DNA of 64,000 bases from Caprella mutica (taxonomy: Eukaryota > Arthropoda > Malacostraca > Amphipoda > Caprellidae), in assembly GCA_947561585.1 (NCBI GenBank), contig CANNZV010002490.1:47883-111882 (forward strand). The letters are read 5' to 3'. The translations under genes were made by a program, and so were the position numbers. The notes under the pieces are model-generated. The model worked only from the letters and a program-made list of their open reading frames with translations, ran no database searches and had not been told where the DNA came from. Shown piece by piece: positions 45,601 to 57,407 of the stretch (its first letter is position 1; every line of letters starts with the position of its first letter).

Positions 45601-46054
45601 CCCCAAGCAAAAAAAAACCGTTGCAAAAAACCCCCGGTCTATATAAATAGCATAATTCATTTTTATTAATATATTAAACATTATTCAATGCGAACCAATA
45701 ATTATTAAATTTTTTTCGAAAATATGACAATTTTTTTGCAAAATAAGGTATACCCAATTACCTATTTTATAGTAAAAATAAGTACAGTATACATTTTGTC
45801 ACTATCAAACCTGGCCGGGGAAGGCACCCCCCCCCCCCCCCCAATCGGACTGCTAACCTAACCATAGGTGCACTATATCTCTTTATATTATAGCATATAG
45901 TAATTTTATTAATAAAAATATAATGAAAATTAATTAAAATGAATTATGCTATTTATATCGACCGGGGGTTTTTTGCTTGGGGGGTATTTGTCTGGGGGGT
46001 TTATTGTACGGTTTTTTTTTGTCCGGGGGTATATTGCACGGGGGGTTATTGTCC
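45584..46054. mobile_element. L: second foldback-like element with G/C-rich arrays
   Basis: The left end has ACCCCCCGGACAAAA, ACCCCAAGCAAAA, then CCCCCGGTC. The right end has inverse units GGGGGTTTTTTGCTTGG, GGGGGGTATTTGTCTGG, GGGGGGTTTATTGTACGG, GGGGGTATATTGCACGG, GGGGGGTTATTGTCC. Next inwards is a 35-bp near-perfect inverted repeat around AAATAGCATAATTCATTTT. A run of 16 C lies at 45827-45842. Same architecture as G, different sequence. No TSD found. Confidence 0.6.
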
Positions 46055-46114
46055 TGTCACCGACACGCACAGCTTCACCGTCTAATTCCGTCCATTATTT
46101 GGTTAATTTTTGAT

Positions 46115-46470
46115 TTAGACTCTTAGAGCAACCAAACTTGAATAGGAAAAAGCGCAGGTCTTCTGCTCCAAGATGGACCATATCTCAAAGTTTGTTAGAT
46201 TCAAATTAGGGGAAGGTCGAGGCCAAAACTCAATTATTGGCCAAAAGAGTTGAAATGGTTTTTTCACCAGTACTGGAACAATCTGACTGTGTGAGACAAT
46301 AAGAGGTTGTTCCATCCTGCTGAAGCGTAATTCTTTCCTTTGGAGTGACCCAAATCACCAAAGAAACAACTTTATCCTTTAATATCTTAAGAAAAACATA
46401 GGGGTTTTGAATCCCAAGGAGTTCAACCCTACCCTTTGGATGGAAAGGGTGACAAAATCCCACACCAAGG
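46115..46470 (-). pseudogene. mariner-like transposase C-terminal fragment
   Basis: Two overlapping minus frames hold LQQDGTTSY (second Asp) at about 46310-46335 and FWPRPSPNLNLTNFEIWSILE at about 46160-46225, where the family has SPDLNP.D; both key positions are changed. Different family from the 13-kb and 22-kb copies. Confidence 0.65.
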
Positions 46471-46550
46471 AAGTTATAGTACTGGAACTATAACAACTTC
46501 TATCAGCTACATTATCGGGTCTGTTTTTCGGTCCATTGCTCAGTTTTTGC
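46471..46550. mobile_element. I-family end fragment
   Basis: CCAAGGAAGTTATAGTACTG followed by GAACTATAACAACTTC, CTACATTATCGGGTCTG and TTTTTCGGTCCATTGCT match the left part of I2 without the G insertion. It supplies the empty-site sequence for G2. It abuts the mariner fragment. Confidence 0.7.
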
Positions 46551-48131
46551 TTGACAGTCACGGTGTAATGCGCTCAACAATTTTCGCTCTTCAAAATGCC
46601 TCGAATTTGCTCAATTTGTCATATTAGCACCCATAACAATAAAGGGACAACTTTTTTCAGGTTAGTTAGCGACTAATGTTAAGATAATTATATGAATAAT
46701 GTATGCAGAATTGTTATCTTCAGCGAAAAACAGTTAGGTATAGCGTATAGGTAGCCTAAGGTAGGAAGTCATTTATTTTCTAATTTTGATTGCCTAGGTA
46801 CTTAATTTCAGTCTAGGTTTATTAGACATTTGATTGCCTAAGTAATTCAATTAAAAGGTAGCTAATTAGTTAAATAATATAATATGTAGGTACCTAATAA
46901 ATAATTCAAGTCTACAGAATAATAGAATATGGGACATTTTTAACATTTTCTGTCAGAACAATCCTTAATTTCCTTCTATATTTACATGCATTTTAGACAA
47001 TTTTATGAGAACAGAAGCCAAAATAGAGGATTTCTTGGAGAACAGTTTACAGTTGGCAGTTCCCATGTTTCAGAGGCTGGAAAATTGTAAGCCAATTTTT
47101 GAGCCAAAATTTTACAAAAAATCTGAGGCAAGCCAATTTGGGCTCATTTTTTGAAGATTTGAAGATGGGAACATAGGAATTAATTCAAAATTTAAAGCCA
47201 ATTAGGCATATCTGAGATTTGACCATTTCAAATCTAAGCCAATTAATTGGCTTTAACTGATATACTCTTTACTCTTATACGTGGGGCAGTTCCTGCCAGT
47301 GCCAATCTCAGGTCTGCTGAATATGGAAGATATTTGGGATATTCTCTCTGAACAATTTTGAATTAATTCCTATATTTACATTAATTTTGCTATGGACACT
47401 TCTGAATTAATCCCTATATTGCTACCTAGTATATTTACATTAATTTTGCTACGAACAGAATAAGACTGTTACTGTCAAACTTGCCATTAAAGTAAGTGGC
47501 GAGTTTGGACATGCTTTATTACCTGGTCAGATAACTCAGGTTAGGTGTAGGTAATTATCTTATGAATGTAAGAAGGAAATTAGTCAAATTAAACATTTGC
47601 CCAGCTAGTACTGTACTGCTTAGCTGCTAGATACTAAGGTTCAGAATCTATAAAACTTTGTTCTTCTTCTAAAATCAATATCAAATTATTGACTCTTTGG
47701 TCTGGGGTCTTCCCTCTGATAGTTCATCATCACAATTCACATCCAAAACACTGCTGCCTGCAGAATATAGAACATTTTTCAATACTCTCTGCAACAAATC
47801 TGAGCCGAACATTAGAAATTGTATATCTCTCATAATCTCTGCGGTAGATCTTGAATTAATTCTTATGTCCCCATTAATTTAGCTGCAGGAGATTTTGAAT
47901 GAATAACAACTATGTAACCATTAATTTAGTTGCGGTAGTTTCTGAAGAGTCAGAGAGTAACTGTCTCTCAAATTAAAATCTCTGCGGGAGAAAAGAGGCT
48001 TGCTTCATGGTAATGCGGAGTGGCGTCGTGGTGTGACAGCCAGGTAATATAGCATGTCAAAGTTTTCCATTTTATTGGCGAGTTTGTGACAGTTGTTATG
48101 AACCCTTCAATTAGATATGGCAAGAAATATC
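46551..48131. other. no gene recognised
   Basis: 46.62-47.3 kb is AT-rich. 47.3-48.0 kb has repeated TTGAATTAATTCCTATATTTACATTAATTTTGCT phrases (47355, 47405, 47440, 47850), a degenerate short-period repeat. Confidence 0.35.
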
Positions 48132-48866
48132 NNNNNNNNNNNNNNNNNNNNNNNNNNNNNNNNNNNNNNNNNNNNNNNNNNNNNNNNNNNNNNNNNNNNN
48201 NNNNNNNNNNNNNNNNNNNNNNNNNNNNNNNNNNNNNNNNNNNNNNNNNNNNNNNNNNNNNNNNNNNNNNNNNNNNNNNNNNNNNNNNNNNNNNNNNNNN
48301 NNNNNNNNNNNNNNNNNNNNNNNNNNNNNNNNNNNNNNNNNNNNNNNNNNNNNNNNNNNNNNNNNNNNNNNNNNNNNNNNNNNNNNNNNNNNNNNNNNNN
48401 NNNNNNNNNNNNNNNNNNNNNNNNNNNNNNNNNNNNNNNNNNNNNNNNNNNNNNNNNNNNNNNNNNNNNNNNNNNNNNNNNNNNNNNNNNNNNNNNNNNN
48501 NNNNNNNNNNNNNNNNNNNNNNNNNNNNNNNNNNNNNNNNNNNNNNNNNNNNNNNNNNNNNNNNNNNNNNNNNNNNNNNNNNNNNNNNNNNNNNNNNNNN
48601 NNNNNNNNNNNNNNNNNNNNNNNNNNNNNNNNNNNNNNNNNNNNNNNNNNNNNNNNNNNNNNNNNNNNNNNNNNNNNNNNNNNNNNNNNNNNNNNNNNNN
48701 NNNNNNNNNNNNNNNNNNNNNNNNNNNNNNNNNNNNNNNNNNNNNNNNNNNNNNNNNNNNNNNNNNNNNNNNNNNNNNNNNNNNNNNNNNNNNNNNNNNN
48801 NNNNNNNNNNNNNNNNNNNNNNNNNNNNNNNNNNNNNNNNNNNNNNNNNNNNNNNNNNNNNNNNNN
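48132..48866. other. assembly gap (735 N)
   Basis: A run of unknown bases. Long reading frames through it are artefacts. Confidence 1.
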
Positions 48867-49490
48867 ATCCCAAATTTCTTCCACTGTAGCATCTTTGCCT
48901 TCGTGATTCATGTGTATTCCATCACTCTCAAATTTATCTATAATGAATTTACGTTCTGGATAATGAAAAAAAAAATTTGTCAATCCTTATAACTTCAACA
49001 TTATCATAATCTTCATATGCATTGATAATATGTTTGTTCAATGAGCGCCATGCCATGTACAGTTTCCCTGATTTACCACACCTCGGTATACCAGGTAATG
49101 TGCACAAGTACACATCATTTGATATCTCAAGACAGCTATCAACTAAAGTCATATAGTTGCTTGCCAACTCTTCACGATCAACAAATCCAGGTCCATACTG
49201 CAAAGTAAATAAAATAAATAAGTTATAAACATTGTGTGTACCTATTTTAATATATATATTTATCTTGACAGAAAATATCAGCAATTATACTTGAATTCAG
49301 AGTTCAATAAAAATTAAAGTTTATTACATTTAAGATGTCATTTGTTCCTGCCAAGACAACCAATGGGTGGTAACTGGTATGACCTATCTTCAGGGTCCTG
49401 CTCATCAATTTGTGATGCTATGTCAAGAATCCTTGCTCTTCCCTTGCAAAATCCAATGCACTTAGATGATTCATCATTTCCTTCAATTTA
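48867..49490 (-). CDS. SGNH-hydrolase-like gene fragment (two exons), cut by the gap
   Basis: The minus-strand upstream exon (about 49335-49490) ends PLVVLAGTNDILN with donor T|GTAATA; GxND is block III of SGNH/GDSL hydrolases. The downstream exon (acceptor TTTGCAG at 49201) encodes LASNYMTLVDSCLEISNDVYLCTLPGIP (core strand region). After a frame break near 48975 comes ESDGIHMNHEG, the D-x-x-H catalytic block V. The nucleophile Ser block is not seen. Possible fragment of a retroelement-borne hydrolase. The C-terminus is in the N gap. Confidence 0.5.
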
Positions 49491-49859
49491 AACAATTTTG
49501 AGATTTTTTATTTAATTTTAGGATCTCTTATTTTTATAGGATATACATAATTTTTGGGGGGGATTTTAACCTCAAATATCTTGAGAACTATCAAGGACTT
49601 TATATTGTTTATTGAGAAACTGTTACATACATATACATAGTTAAAAATCTTTTATATAAAAAAACCTTTTGAGACATTAAAAATAATTGTAAATAATATG
49701 TATATACAGTTGATTCTAAAAAAGTCTTAAAGCTTATAGAATCTATAAATTAAAAAATAGTATACAAGAAATATTAAAAACCTACCTAAGTTACCGGTAT
49801 TAAAATTTCTCTATATTGGTTAAAACAGTAATCTTTATATTTCTTTTTAAAAAACATAG

Positions 49860-51140
49860 TTTGACATTTGTTGTCTTAAAAATTCTGGAAGTTTATTAAA
49901 AGCTTCTATTGATCTGAAAATAGTAAAATGTCTTTGACTTTCTAATCTAATAGGAGGAAGGTTCAAATTTGTGCCCCTTGTATGGTTATGGGAAGGGATA
50001 AAATTAATAAAATATTGTTCTAAAACATCTGGTTCATAAAAAAGTGCTTTCCTTAAAACGATAATAAAAAATAATCACATACACCATCAAATTTAAGAAT
50101 CCTAAGTTTAAAATACATTGTGTTTGTTGGCATTAGAGGAGTAAAATTTTCATCTCTTTTTACATTTAAAATAATTCTTAGAATATCATTTAATAAAATT
50201 CTGATGCGACTTAAATGGACGTTAAAAGTTTTGCCATAAAAAATGATAGACTGTGTAAAAATAGAATAAGCTAATGAATAGTAGATTAAAATTAGTCACT
50301 TTCTATTAAAATAGGGTTTGGTTGAATAAATAACACCTTTTACTTGGCTGAGTTTCCTAGTTATTATGTCAATATGCGGTTTAAAAGATAGTTTATTGTC
50401 GATTAAAAGGCCTAGGTATTTAAAACTATTTACATATTCTAGTTGAACATTATTAAAATAGGTGGGAGGGAACACTTTAATCGTTCGTGCATTAAAAATC
50501 ATAGCTATCGTTTTAAAAACATTGGGTGTTAATTTGTTAAAATTCAGCCATTCTGAAAGTTTGTCAATAAAATCTTGCAGTCTACTAAAAATATTTAAAA
50601 AATTTGTGTCCCGAATATAAAAAACTGAATCATCTGCAAACATGGTACAATTAAAATTACAACTTTCAGCAAGGCTACAATGATCATTTATAAAAATATT
50701 AAAAAGCAAGAGGCTCAAATTTGAACCTTGAAAAAGACCGGTAACTAGTGGTTTAAAATCAGAGATAAAATTTTTATAATGTACACGTTGCCGTCTATTG
50801 CTAAGGTAACTACCTAAAAGAGAATTAAAATTACCCCTGACACCGTAGTGGTCAAGTTTTCTCAGAAGGAGATCTTTATCCACGGTGTCAAAGGCTTTCT
50901 TAAGATCTAAAAATAAAGCAATACAAAACGAGTTTTCTTGAATAGAATTAAAAACATATGATAAAAATTCTAAAATAGCTAAGTTGATAGATTTTCCTAA
51001 TCTAAAACCATACTGATGATTAGTTAAAATTCTATCTGTGGTAATAAAATCATTTATCCTAGAGTATAAAATTTTTTCAAAGACTTTATTAATCATTAAT
51101 CAAGACTTTATTATAATCATTAGTATTGCAATAAACTTTA
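49860..51140 (-). mobile_element. LINE fragment (Jockey/CR1-like)
   Basis: A non-LTR RT core at 50296-51096, followed by a decayed C-terminal region down to about 49.86 kb. The upstream part (endonuclease) is missing; above 51.10 kb the frame has several stops. Confidence 0.7.
50296..51096 (-). pseudogene. LINE reverse transcriptase, 5'-truncated
   Basis: An open 266-codon stretch: QYGFRLGKS, then ALFLDLKKAFDTVDKDLLLRK (catalytic Asp), VTGLFQGSNLSLLLFNIFIND, FNCTMFADDSVF (intact FADD box), KLSEWLNFNKL, SFKYLGLLID. Catalytic residues look intact, but only the RT part remains and it ends at TGA 50296-50298. The most intact LINE RT here. Confidence 0.85.
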
Positions 51141-52810
51141 TATATTGAATCGTAAAAGTTTCACTTTGCGCTAGCAATTTTAATCCACTAATTATGAGCT
51201 CTTGAAATGTGCCAAAAAATTTGAAATACCTTGCATATTTTTTAATTCTATTTATGTAACTCAATGTTAGCAGTTTAAATGTAGACTAATAATTTCTTAA
51301 GTGAAATAATAAATCGATCATTACTTCATGGAATTTCCATAAACGCACCATATGGGAGTCTCCTGCTAATTGAATTGTCTGTCCATTTCGATTTATATAT
51401 GCCATTAAATCAAGTAGCAAACTGAGAATTATTTTAAATCAAATGAATAATTAATAGTGATTAGAGAGTTGTGTATTCATGTATATAAATAAATTTGTCA
51501 TGTAAATAAATTTGTCGTGTAAATAAATTTTTAGCTATATTGTTACCAACTAGTCAACTTTATATTATAATTCTTGGTCTGTAGTATCTGACACATTTTT
51601 ACGTACCTACCTCTCGTGGTATAAAAGTTTCTCATAATAGTTTTCAATTGTTAGCTTACCCATGCTTTATATAAGCAAATTCTGAACAATATGTTTATAA
51701 AAATCACACACTCTGTTATGTAAACTATTCTTACTTCATCCCACTGCAATATTTATTAAACAATTGCGATTTCTGCATAATACTGATAAGAACTACTAGT
51801 CTAATGTGTTTTTCCTGAAGTTGTATCAGGTTTTCTAATGATCTCAGGTTAATTCATCTTGTGAATATATTTCTATAAAAATAATCATGACTAATGTTAT
51901 TAATTTTACAATTTCTGTTTATATTGTCTATTTATCAATACTGTAATTAATAATTCCGTTTTTACCTTCGCAGAATGCGGAGAGGTCATATTTCTATTGA
52001 GTGTTTTGACTTTAAATATTGAATGAATTTATATCTATGAGCAGTTATGAGTTATTGATATTGCTGAATCCAACTCCATCAAAAAAAGCTTTGACTCAGA
52101 CTCCACAGCCCTGATTTTACCCGTCATTTATTTATTTATAATCTTATTTGCTTAACTGAAAAAGTGTTTAACCAAATTTCCTGAATTCGGTGAAACGATT
52201 GGTCCATGTCCAGTGGTAAAATTTTGGGAGTGACCCGGTCCATGGTCTAGGTCATTTATAACTCAATAACTAAAAGTATTGAACCATATTGCATGAAACT
52301 AGGCAGTACGATTTATCATTCATTATCCAGTCACCATTTTATTTAATTTTGGGAGAGAACGAGTGGTTCTTCTATTTCATTTCCTTTTGACGTCAGCGAT
52401 ATGGCCTTTGGTTCCGAAGCTGACATTAAACACCTACTAAAATATAATATTTTGTTTTCTTAGCTTTTCTATGACTATTATATTCATTATTTCACAAACC
52501 ATTTTATTTTACTTTAAAGTGAGAAATAGCTTATACCTATTAGCTATTGTCAGTATTTTTGGAAATAATTCTTCTTTGTTTGAATTAACTTAATCAAAGA
52601 GTAGTTAGCTAGAGGATATAAAATGAATACAATTTGGATAAAAATAAGTAGCTTAATTAAATTGAGCAATTTAGGTAACGTTGTGCAATCTCCCACCTTA
52701 TTTTAATATGAATATATTGATAACAAATTATTTAATGTATGATATTGATGTATTCAATGAATCATTTAGTATTTACTTCAATTAATGTTATTAATATATA
52801 AATCTTTTTT
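51141..52810. other. no gene recognised
   Basis: AT-rich. 52150-52300 carries one unit of the repeat described at 39.5 kb. 52380-52430 resembles the CTTTTGACGT.AGCGATAT..TTTGGTTCCGAA block of element J. Confidence 0.4.
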
Positions 52811-52814
52811 ACAG

Positions 52815-53640
52815 TTTTCCAAAGGATGATGCGCTGAAAAAAATTTGGAGTGATGCTGTTCCTCACAAGAACTTCTACCCTCTGAAGTACTCGTGCATTT
52901 GTTCAAATCACTTTGATATTGCTGATAAAGTAAGGCATCCTTCAGGTAGATTTATTTTGAAAAAAAGCTCCTTTCCAAAGATTGCTCCAAATATACAATC
53001 TTTACCCTCTTCTATTCAACCTTCAATATCCTCTTCTTCATCTGCTGTAGTAAATATTCTACCCTCAAAAGAAGAACCTTCCACTTCTCATAATCAGTCT
53101 TGTAATGTTATCCCTAAACCTGAATTTTTCAAACTATTAGATGATTTTGAAAATTCGATTCATACTAATGATAATGCTGATAGAAGTTTATTCAGCTTGG
53201 ATGATACACCTAGGAAGGTCTCTCTTAAACGTAAATTATCAAGAAATGAAAAAGTTCTGAATAACAACAAAAGGAAGATTAAACGTATGAGGTTTGCTAA
53301 TTCGTATCTATCTAAAAAAATAGTTTCTCTCAACAATATTATATCTGAATTGGAGTCGAAATTGTTTATTTCTAAAGAGGTTGGAACTTTACTCCTATCT
53401 ACTAGTACAGGTGTGAAGGAATTATTCCAACACGCTGTAACCAAAGATTCAAAGGGGAAGCTAGAACGTAAATAAAATCCTGATATAAGAGCATTTGCAA
53501 TAACTCTTCATTTATACTCCCCCCAAGCTTACTCTTACGTCAGGAAAGCATTCAACATGTGCTTGCCACATCCCAAAACTCTTGCCAAGTGGTACCAGAG
53601 TGTTTCTGGTGATCCAGGATTCTGCAATGATTTTTAAAAC
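52815..53640 (+). pseudogene. THAP9/P-element-like transposase, N-terminal part
   Basis: After an acceptor (TTTTTTACAG, 52814) the exon reads FPKDDALKKIW then CICSNHFD, the second half of a THAP zinc finger; the first exon with its CxxC is not found nearby. A Ser-rich linker and a basic coil (KRKIKRMRFANSYLSKK) follow to TAA 53473. The same frame continues NPDIRAFAITLHLYSPQAYSYV, a THAP9/P-transposase signature region, and HPKTLAKWYQSV to 53636. The TAA replaces a Tyr of the family. Confidence 0.7.
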
Positions 53641-53849
53641 TAGATTACTAGTCAGTGTGTTTGCTGACCTAGTTTTAATTCAACGAGTTTAATTACATTC
53701 CCTAAGTAATCAGGAAAATGAAACAACTCTATATATTCTCTAGAATTACTATTCGCAAAATATTAAGTACAGGATTACAAGATACAGATTTTGTTCACGC
53801 ACAGTTTAAAAACATACTATGTTCTATGCACAATATATACCGATTACGG

Positions 53850-54170
53850 ATAAGAGGATTCGGAACGGACGGACGGGAATAGTGCTAGATGCACAGCGAA
53901 GAGACTCAGTTCACAAAATTCTATGGAATCGGCAATAGAATCACTAAAGAGTTGGGCAAATTTTACGTTCATTATTATTTTTTTAAATTCCATATGGGCC
54001 TTGGATAATTTATTAACTAAGCGCAAACCAGTGCTTTCTTGAAGTTCAAATAATTTTTTAATGAAGGAATATTTGATACCATTTCCATCTCCATCTTTCA
54101 AATATCCCTAATCTGCAAATGTTTTTTCGGATAAATTTTAGCATGTGGCAAGCATCTAACATCCCAGCTA
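53850..54170 (-). pseudogene. THAP9/P-like transposase internal part, inverted
   Basis: The minus strand reads AGMLDACHMLKFIRKN, then after a break near 54080 YSFIKKLFELQESTGLRL, KLSKAHMEFKK and SIADSIEFCE, which match a central portion of the same transposase family. It points opposite to the N-terminal piece, so an inversion or a second insertion lies between 53.64 and 53.85 kb. Confidence 0.6.
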
Positions 54171-54174
54171 ACCA

Positions 54175-54470
54175 TATCCTCTCTGTCCCGCGTGGGACAT
54201 CCCTCGCTAGCGAGGGACAGAGAGGGACGGGGTATTTCAGACGTCTGAAATCCCACTCACGTCCCACGTCTTACACAAGCAGGATGTCCCTCGTCTGTCG
54301 CACGTCTTAAATCCCACTCACATCCCACGTCTTTCCCACGCGGGATGTCCCTCTCTGTCCCACGCGGGATCTCCCTCTCTGTGCCACGTGGGATGTCCTT
54401 CTCTGTCCCACGCGGGATATCCCTCTCTGTCCCACGCGAGATGTACCTCGTCTGTTTTACGCGGGAAAAA
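54175..54470. repeat. 24-27-bp minisatellite with CCCACGCGGGA palindrome
   Basis: About ten units around GTCCCACGCGGGATGTCCCT, each centred on a palindromic CCCRCGYGGGA. The first units are longer and include GCTAGCGAGGGACAG. It adjoins the inverted transposase piece. Apparent ORFs (SVPRGISL repeats) are by-products. Confidence 0.85.
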
Positions 54471-54867
54471 GTTATACCAAAAAGGTATATCTATCTGAAG
54501 CTTTATTTACGTATCATAACTAGGTAGGTATTCATAAACAGATGTAGGTATCTAGGTAGGCATTGATGAATAATACTAGGTAGTAGGTAAGTAGGTACGG
54601 ATTGATGAACACTACCCAGTTTAACCTTCAACGTTGAGTTTAAATAACCTCATAATACTACCCAGTAGGTATACCGAAAAAATCTGAGACCGGATGTCCA
54701 ATTTCATCATGCCAAGCAGAAGTTACAAGAATAGATAGGCATCTTGCAACCGTCCATAAAATATCTGTCACCGAAAAGGTCAAAATGTTTGGTTCAACTT
54801 TTACCGAGAAGACTTCTGATGTATCTTCAAATGATAATATACCGGTTGATGGCCAACATCAGATATT

Positions 54868-55218
54868 TTGACCAATAGGAATGAAAATGTCCCTGTGCAT
54901 TCTCACAATGAAGGTACCGCTGCCTCTTTTCCTACCAGCAACCGTGTCTCTTCTTCTACCAGCAACCTTGCCTCTTCATCTACCACCAACCGTGCCTCAT
55001 CTCCTACCAGCAACCGTGCCTCTACTTCTACCAGCAACCGTGCATCTTCTTCTACCAGCAACCGTGAACAAATTCATGAGACATACAATGTCACTGAAAT
55101 CAATCATTCTTCACATTATGACTCACTAGATATTGATGTTTCATCTTGTGAATCTGATGCAGAGGAAGATCTGAGAGTCAGATCAATTGAATATTTCTAT
55201 TGCAAATTCAAGGAATAA
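54868..55218 (+). CDS. unrecognised ORF with Ser/Thr-rich 24-bp repeats
   Basis: ATG 54868, low-complexity region of six or seven RASSSTSN-type octapeptides (24-bp unit, 54930-55070), then an acidic tail (SSCESDAEEDLRV). Ends TAA 55216. It may be the N-terminal exon of a gene continued by the next ORF; no known domain. Confidence 0.3.
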   Translation: MTNRNENVPVHSHNEGTAASFPTSNRVSSSTSNLASSSTTNRASSPTSNRASTSTSNRASSSTSNREQIHETYNVTEINHSSHYDSLDIDVSSCESDAEEDLRVRSIEYFYCKFKE

Positions 55219-55461
55219 ATGGAGCACAAATCACTCGAAAGAAAAACTGTAATCGGAAACATTCAAAGAGCAAGAACAATTTACAAAACAATGGAAACAT
55301 CCAAACATCTTCAAGTCGGATCGCGTGATGGACGCAATTCAAATGGGCCTCAGTAAAAGGCAAGAAAATTCAAAAATTACAGCTCAGACTGAAAGGTCAT
55401 ATATTCTGATCAATTTTGCAGAGTTGCAAAAACTGCAAAACTTGAAGATTTATCAGATTAC

Positions 55462-55731
55462 TTGCAGAACAAGATAAAAAAAGTGAGTGAGGAGAAATGG
55501 AAAAAAATCAACAATATGTTAACAGAAGATTCTGTATTCTGCTATATAAATTCCCAGCAGAGGAATTGTGTCATTGATTTTTTGGAAAAATTTGTACCCG
55601 GTACTCAAATTATTGACAATACCAGCCAATATGAGAGCTTATCTCTCATCAACGGATATTACTTCATTGAGAAGAGCCTCGACAATGGCAATCGTGCTGG
55701 TGAAGTTAAAAATATGACTAGAGGAGTATAG
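55462..55731 (+). CDS. unrecognised ORF
   Basis: 89 codons with balanced composition (KINNMLTEDSVFCYINSQQ, VIDFLEKFVPGTQIID). It is followed by broken frames to about 55.99 kb that still look once-coding. Not recognised; possibly part of one decayed gene with 54.87 and 56.01 kb. Confidence 0.3.
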   Translation: MQNKIKKVSEEKWKKINNMLTEDSVFCYINSQQRNCVIDFLEKFVPGTQIIDNTSQYESLSLINGYYFIEKSLDNGNRAGEVKNMTRGV

Positions 55732-56008
55732 AAATGGAAGAATCAATGATGATGGCAGTCTTGTATATGAAGTTAATAATCATAAACCTTACTACATGTA
55801 TGGCCTGCTATCCTTGTTATTAATCCAGATTTACGCTTGCATATGCAGATATATGCTAATTCAATTAGAGCAGAATTTGTAAAACAGTGCCATGGATACT
55901 TTTTTTGTCATTTCTGAAGGATCTCAAATCCTAATTGGTAATATTTTACGATTGATGCAAAATCTTTAGGACTGTTGTGGAGCTACAGGAAAGGTTGGTC
56001 ACTCGATT

Positions 56009-56659
56009 ATGCGAAAAATGACGGTCACCAGAGTTTACCAACATGCTCCAAACATGAGCTCTCTAGTAGCCCAAAAAATGAATCACCGTGAATCTACGGC
56101 AAAAAATGTCTATTTTGCAAGCGAAAAATCGACGAACTCTATTCCTGTGTCTAGGAAAATTAGATCTTCCATTCTTGGTGCTTCTACTTCTGAAATAACA
56201 AATTTTGAGTTGAAGAAGTATGTTCTAGCAGCTTCTCAATATGTCAAAGAGCAGACACCATCACCTAAAAGAAATTATGTAATCATTCCGCTCCCTCAGC
56301 AAGAAATAATATCGAAATTCGATATAAGAGCAAGTGATCTTTCGAGCAACCATGCAATAGTTAACCCAACTAGAAGAAACAGGCTAATCGTTCCTCTCAA
56401 GATAGAATACCTTATAACCCAAGAGATAGCGGTTTGTGAAACTTATCCTATCACTAAGTCAGATTTTTATTTTCCAAAGATGAAAGTTTCTGATGATTCC
56501 ATATTTACTCAAGTAAAACCTAGCTTGATAACGTCGCCACTAAAAGAGACACCGAATTTTCAGATTAGACGTGATTACAGGAATAAATGGAACATTTCTG
56601 AAGAAGCATCAATTTACAAGTCGTGTATAGCTCCCCTTCATGGGAAAATGTTCCAATAA
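56009..56659 (+). CDS. unrecognised 216-codon ORF
   Basis: ATG 56009 to TAA 56657. Soluble, basic N-terminal half, then SPKRNYVIIPLPQQEIISKFD and RRNRLIVPLKIEYLI. No signal peptide, membrane segment or catalytic motif recognised. The longest non-repeat ORF of unknown type in the window. The three ORFs at 54.9-56.7 kb share orientation and spacing and may belong together. Confidence 0.4.
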   Translation: MRKMTVTRVYQHAPNMSSLVAQKMNHRESTAKNVYFASEKSTNSIPVSRKIRSSILGASTSEITNFELKKYVLAASQYVKEQTPSPKRNYVIIPLPQQEIISKFDIRASDLSSNHAIVNPTRRNRLIVPLKIEYLITQEIAVCETYPITKSDFYFPKMKVSDDSIFTQVKPSLITSPLKETPNFQIRRDYRNKWNISEEASIYKSCIAPLHGKMFQ

Positions 56660-57407
56660 ATGTATCTAAATAAGTGTTGGAGTAATCTAACAACATTCAG
56701 TATAAGTTTAGTTTGATTTCTTTATGCTTTCATCTAATTTGACACCTTTTTGTTTCAGGTAAATCTATTAGCTTATTTTCAAAAACCTATATTTCTTATT
56801 TTAATTTGCATCTTAAAAGAAAATATTGAACAGTGAGTGAGAAAATACAAAGAAGTTAAATCTGCATGCATCCCCTTGATTCGATAAGTCCTTTATTCTG
56901 CATTGCAATGCATGCTATTATTTATTTAATTCTGCATTGCAATTTTACATTACAATGTATGCTATTTTTAATTATTTTATTCTGCTTTGCAATGTATGCT
57001 ATTTAATTATTATATTCTGCTTCGGAATTCTACCCTGCCACACTTTGCACAACTGACCCCTCTTTCTCTCTTCACAACACACAGAGAGAGAGAGAGAGAG
57101 AGAGCTATCCTCTCTTACTTTCCCCAGTCACATGACACAAATGTAGCTTGTGCTCCTCCCAAGGATACATCCTTTTACTCGCTTCATGCCAATGAATGAT
57201 AATGGTGAAATTGATGTTAGGCATTTTATATCAATTATATGACAAGAGTAATTTTAAAAGTTGATATCATTCATGACTCAACCCTAAACTGTGTAATTAT
57301 TTGATTATATATACAAATTTTCTTGATCTTTTAAGCAGTGTTCATTATGAGAAATATGCTATGATACTTTCATCATAGTTTTTTGCATTTCACCAGGTAT
57401 ATAATTG
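56660..57407. repeat. no gene recognised; (GA)n microsatellite at 57082-57104
   Basis: 56.88-57.03 kb has several TTCTGCATTGCAAT / GCATGCTATT phrases in tandem. The (AG)n run is 23 bases. Nothing else seen. Confidence 0.6.

Noticed and set aside
48086..48992. Long ORFs of 261-301 codons across 48.1-49.0 kb
   Set aside because: They consist of unknown bases in the assembly gap.
54345..54527. ORF of SVPRGISL repeats
   Set aside because: Product of the 24-bp minisatellite with no supporting context.
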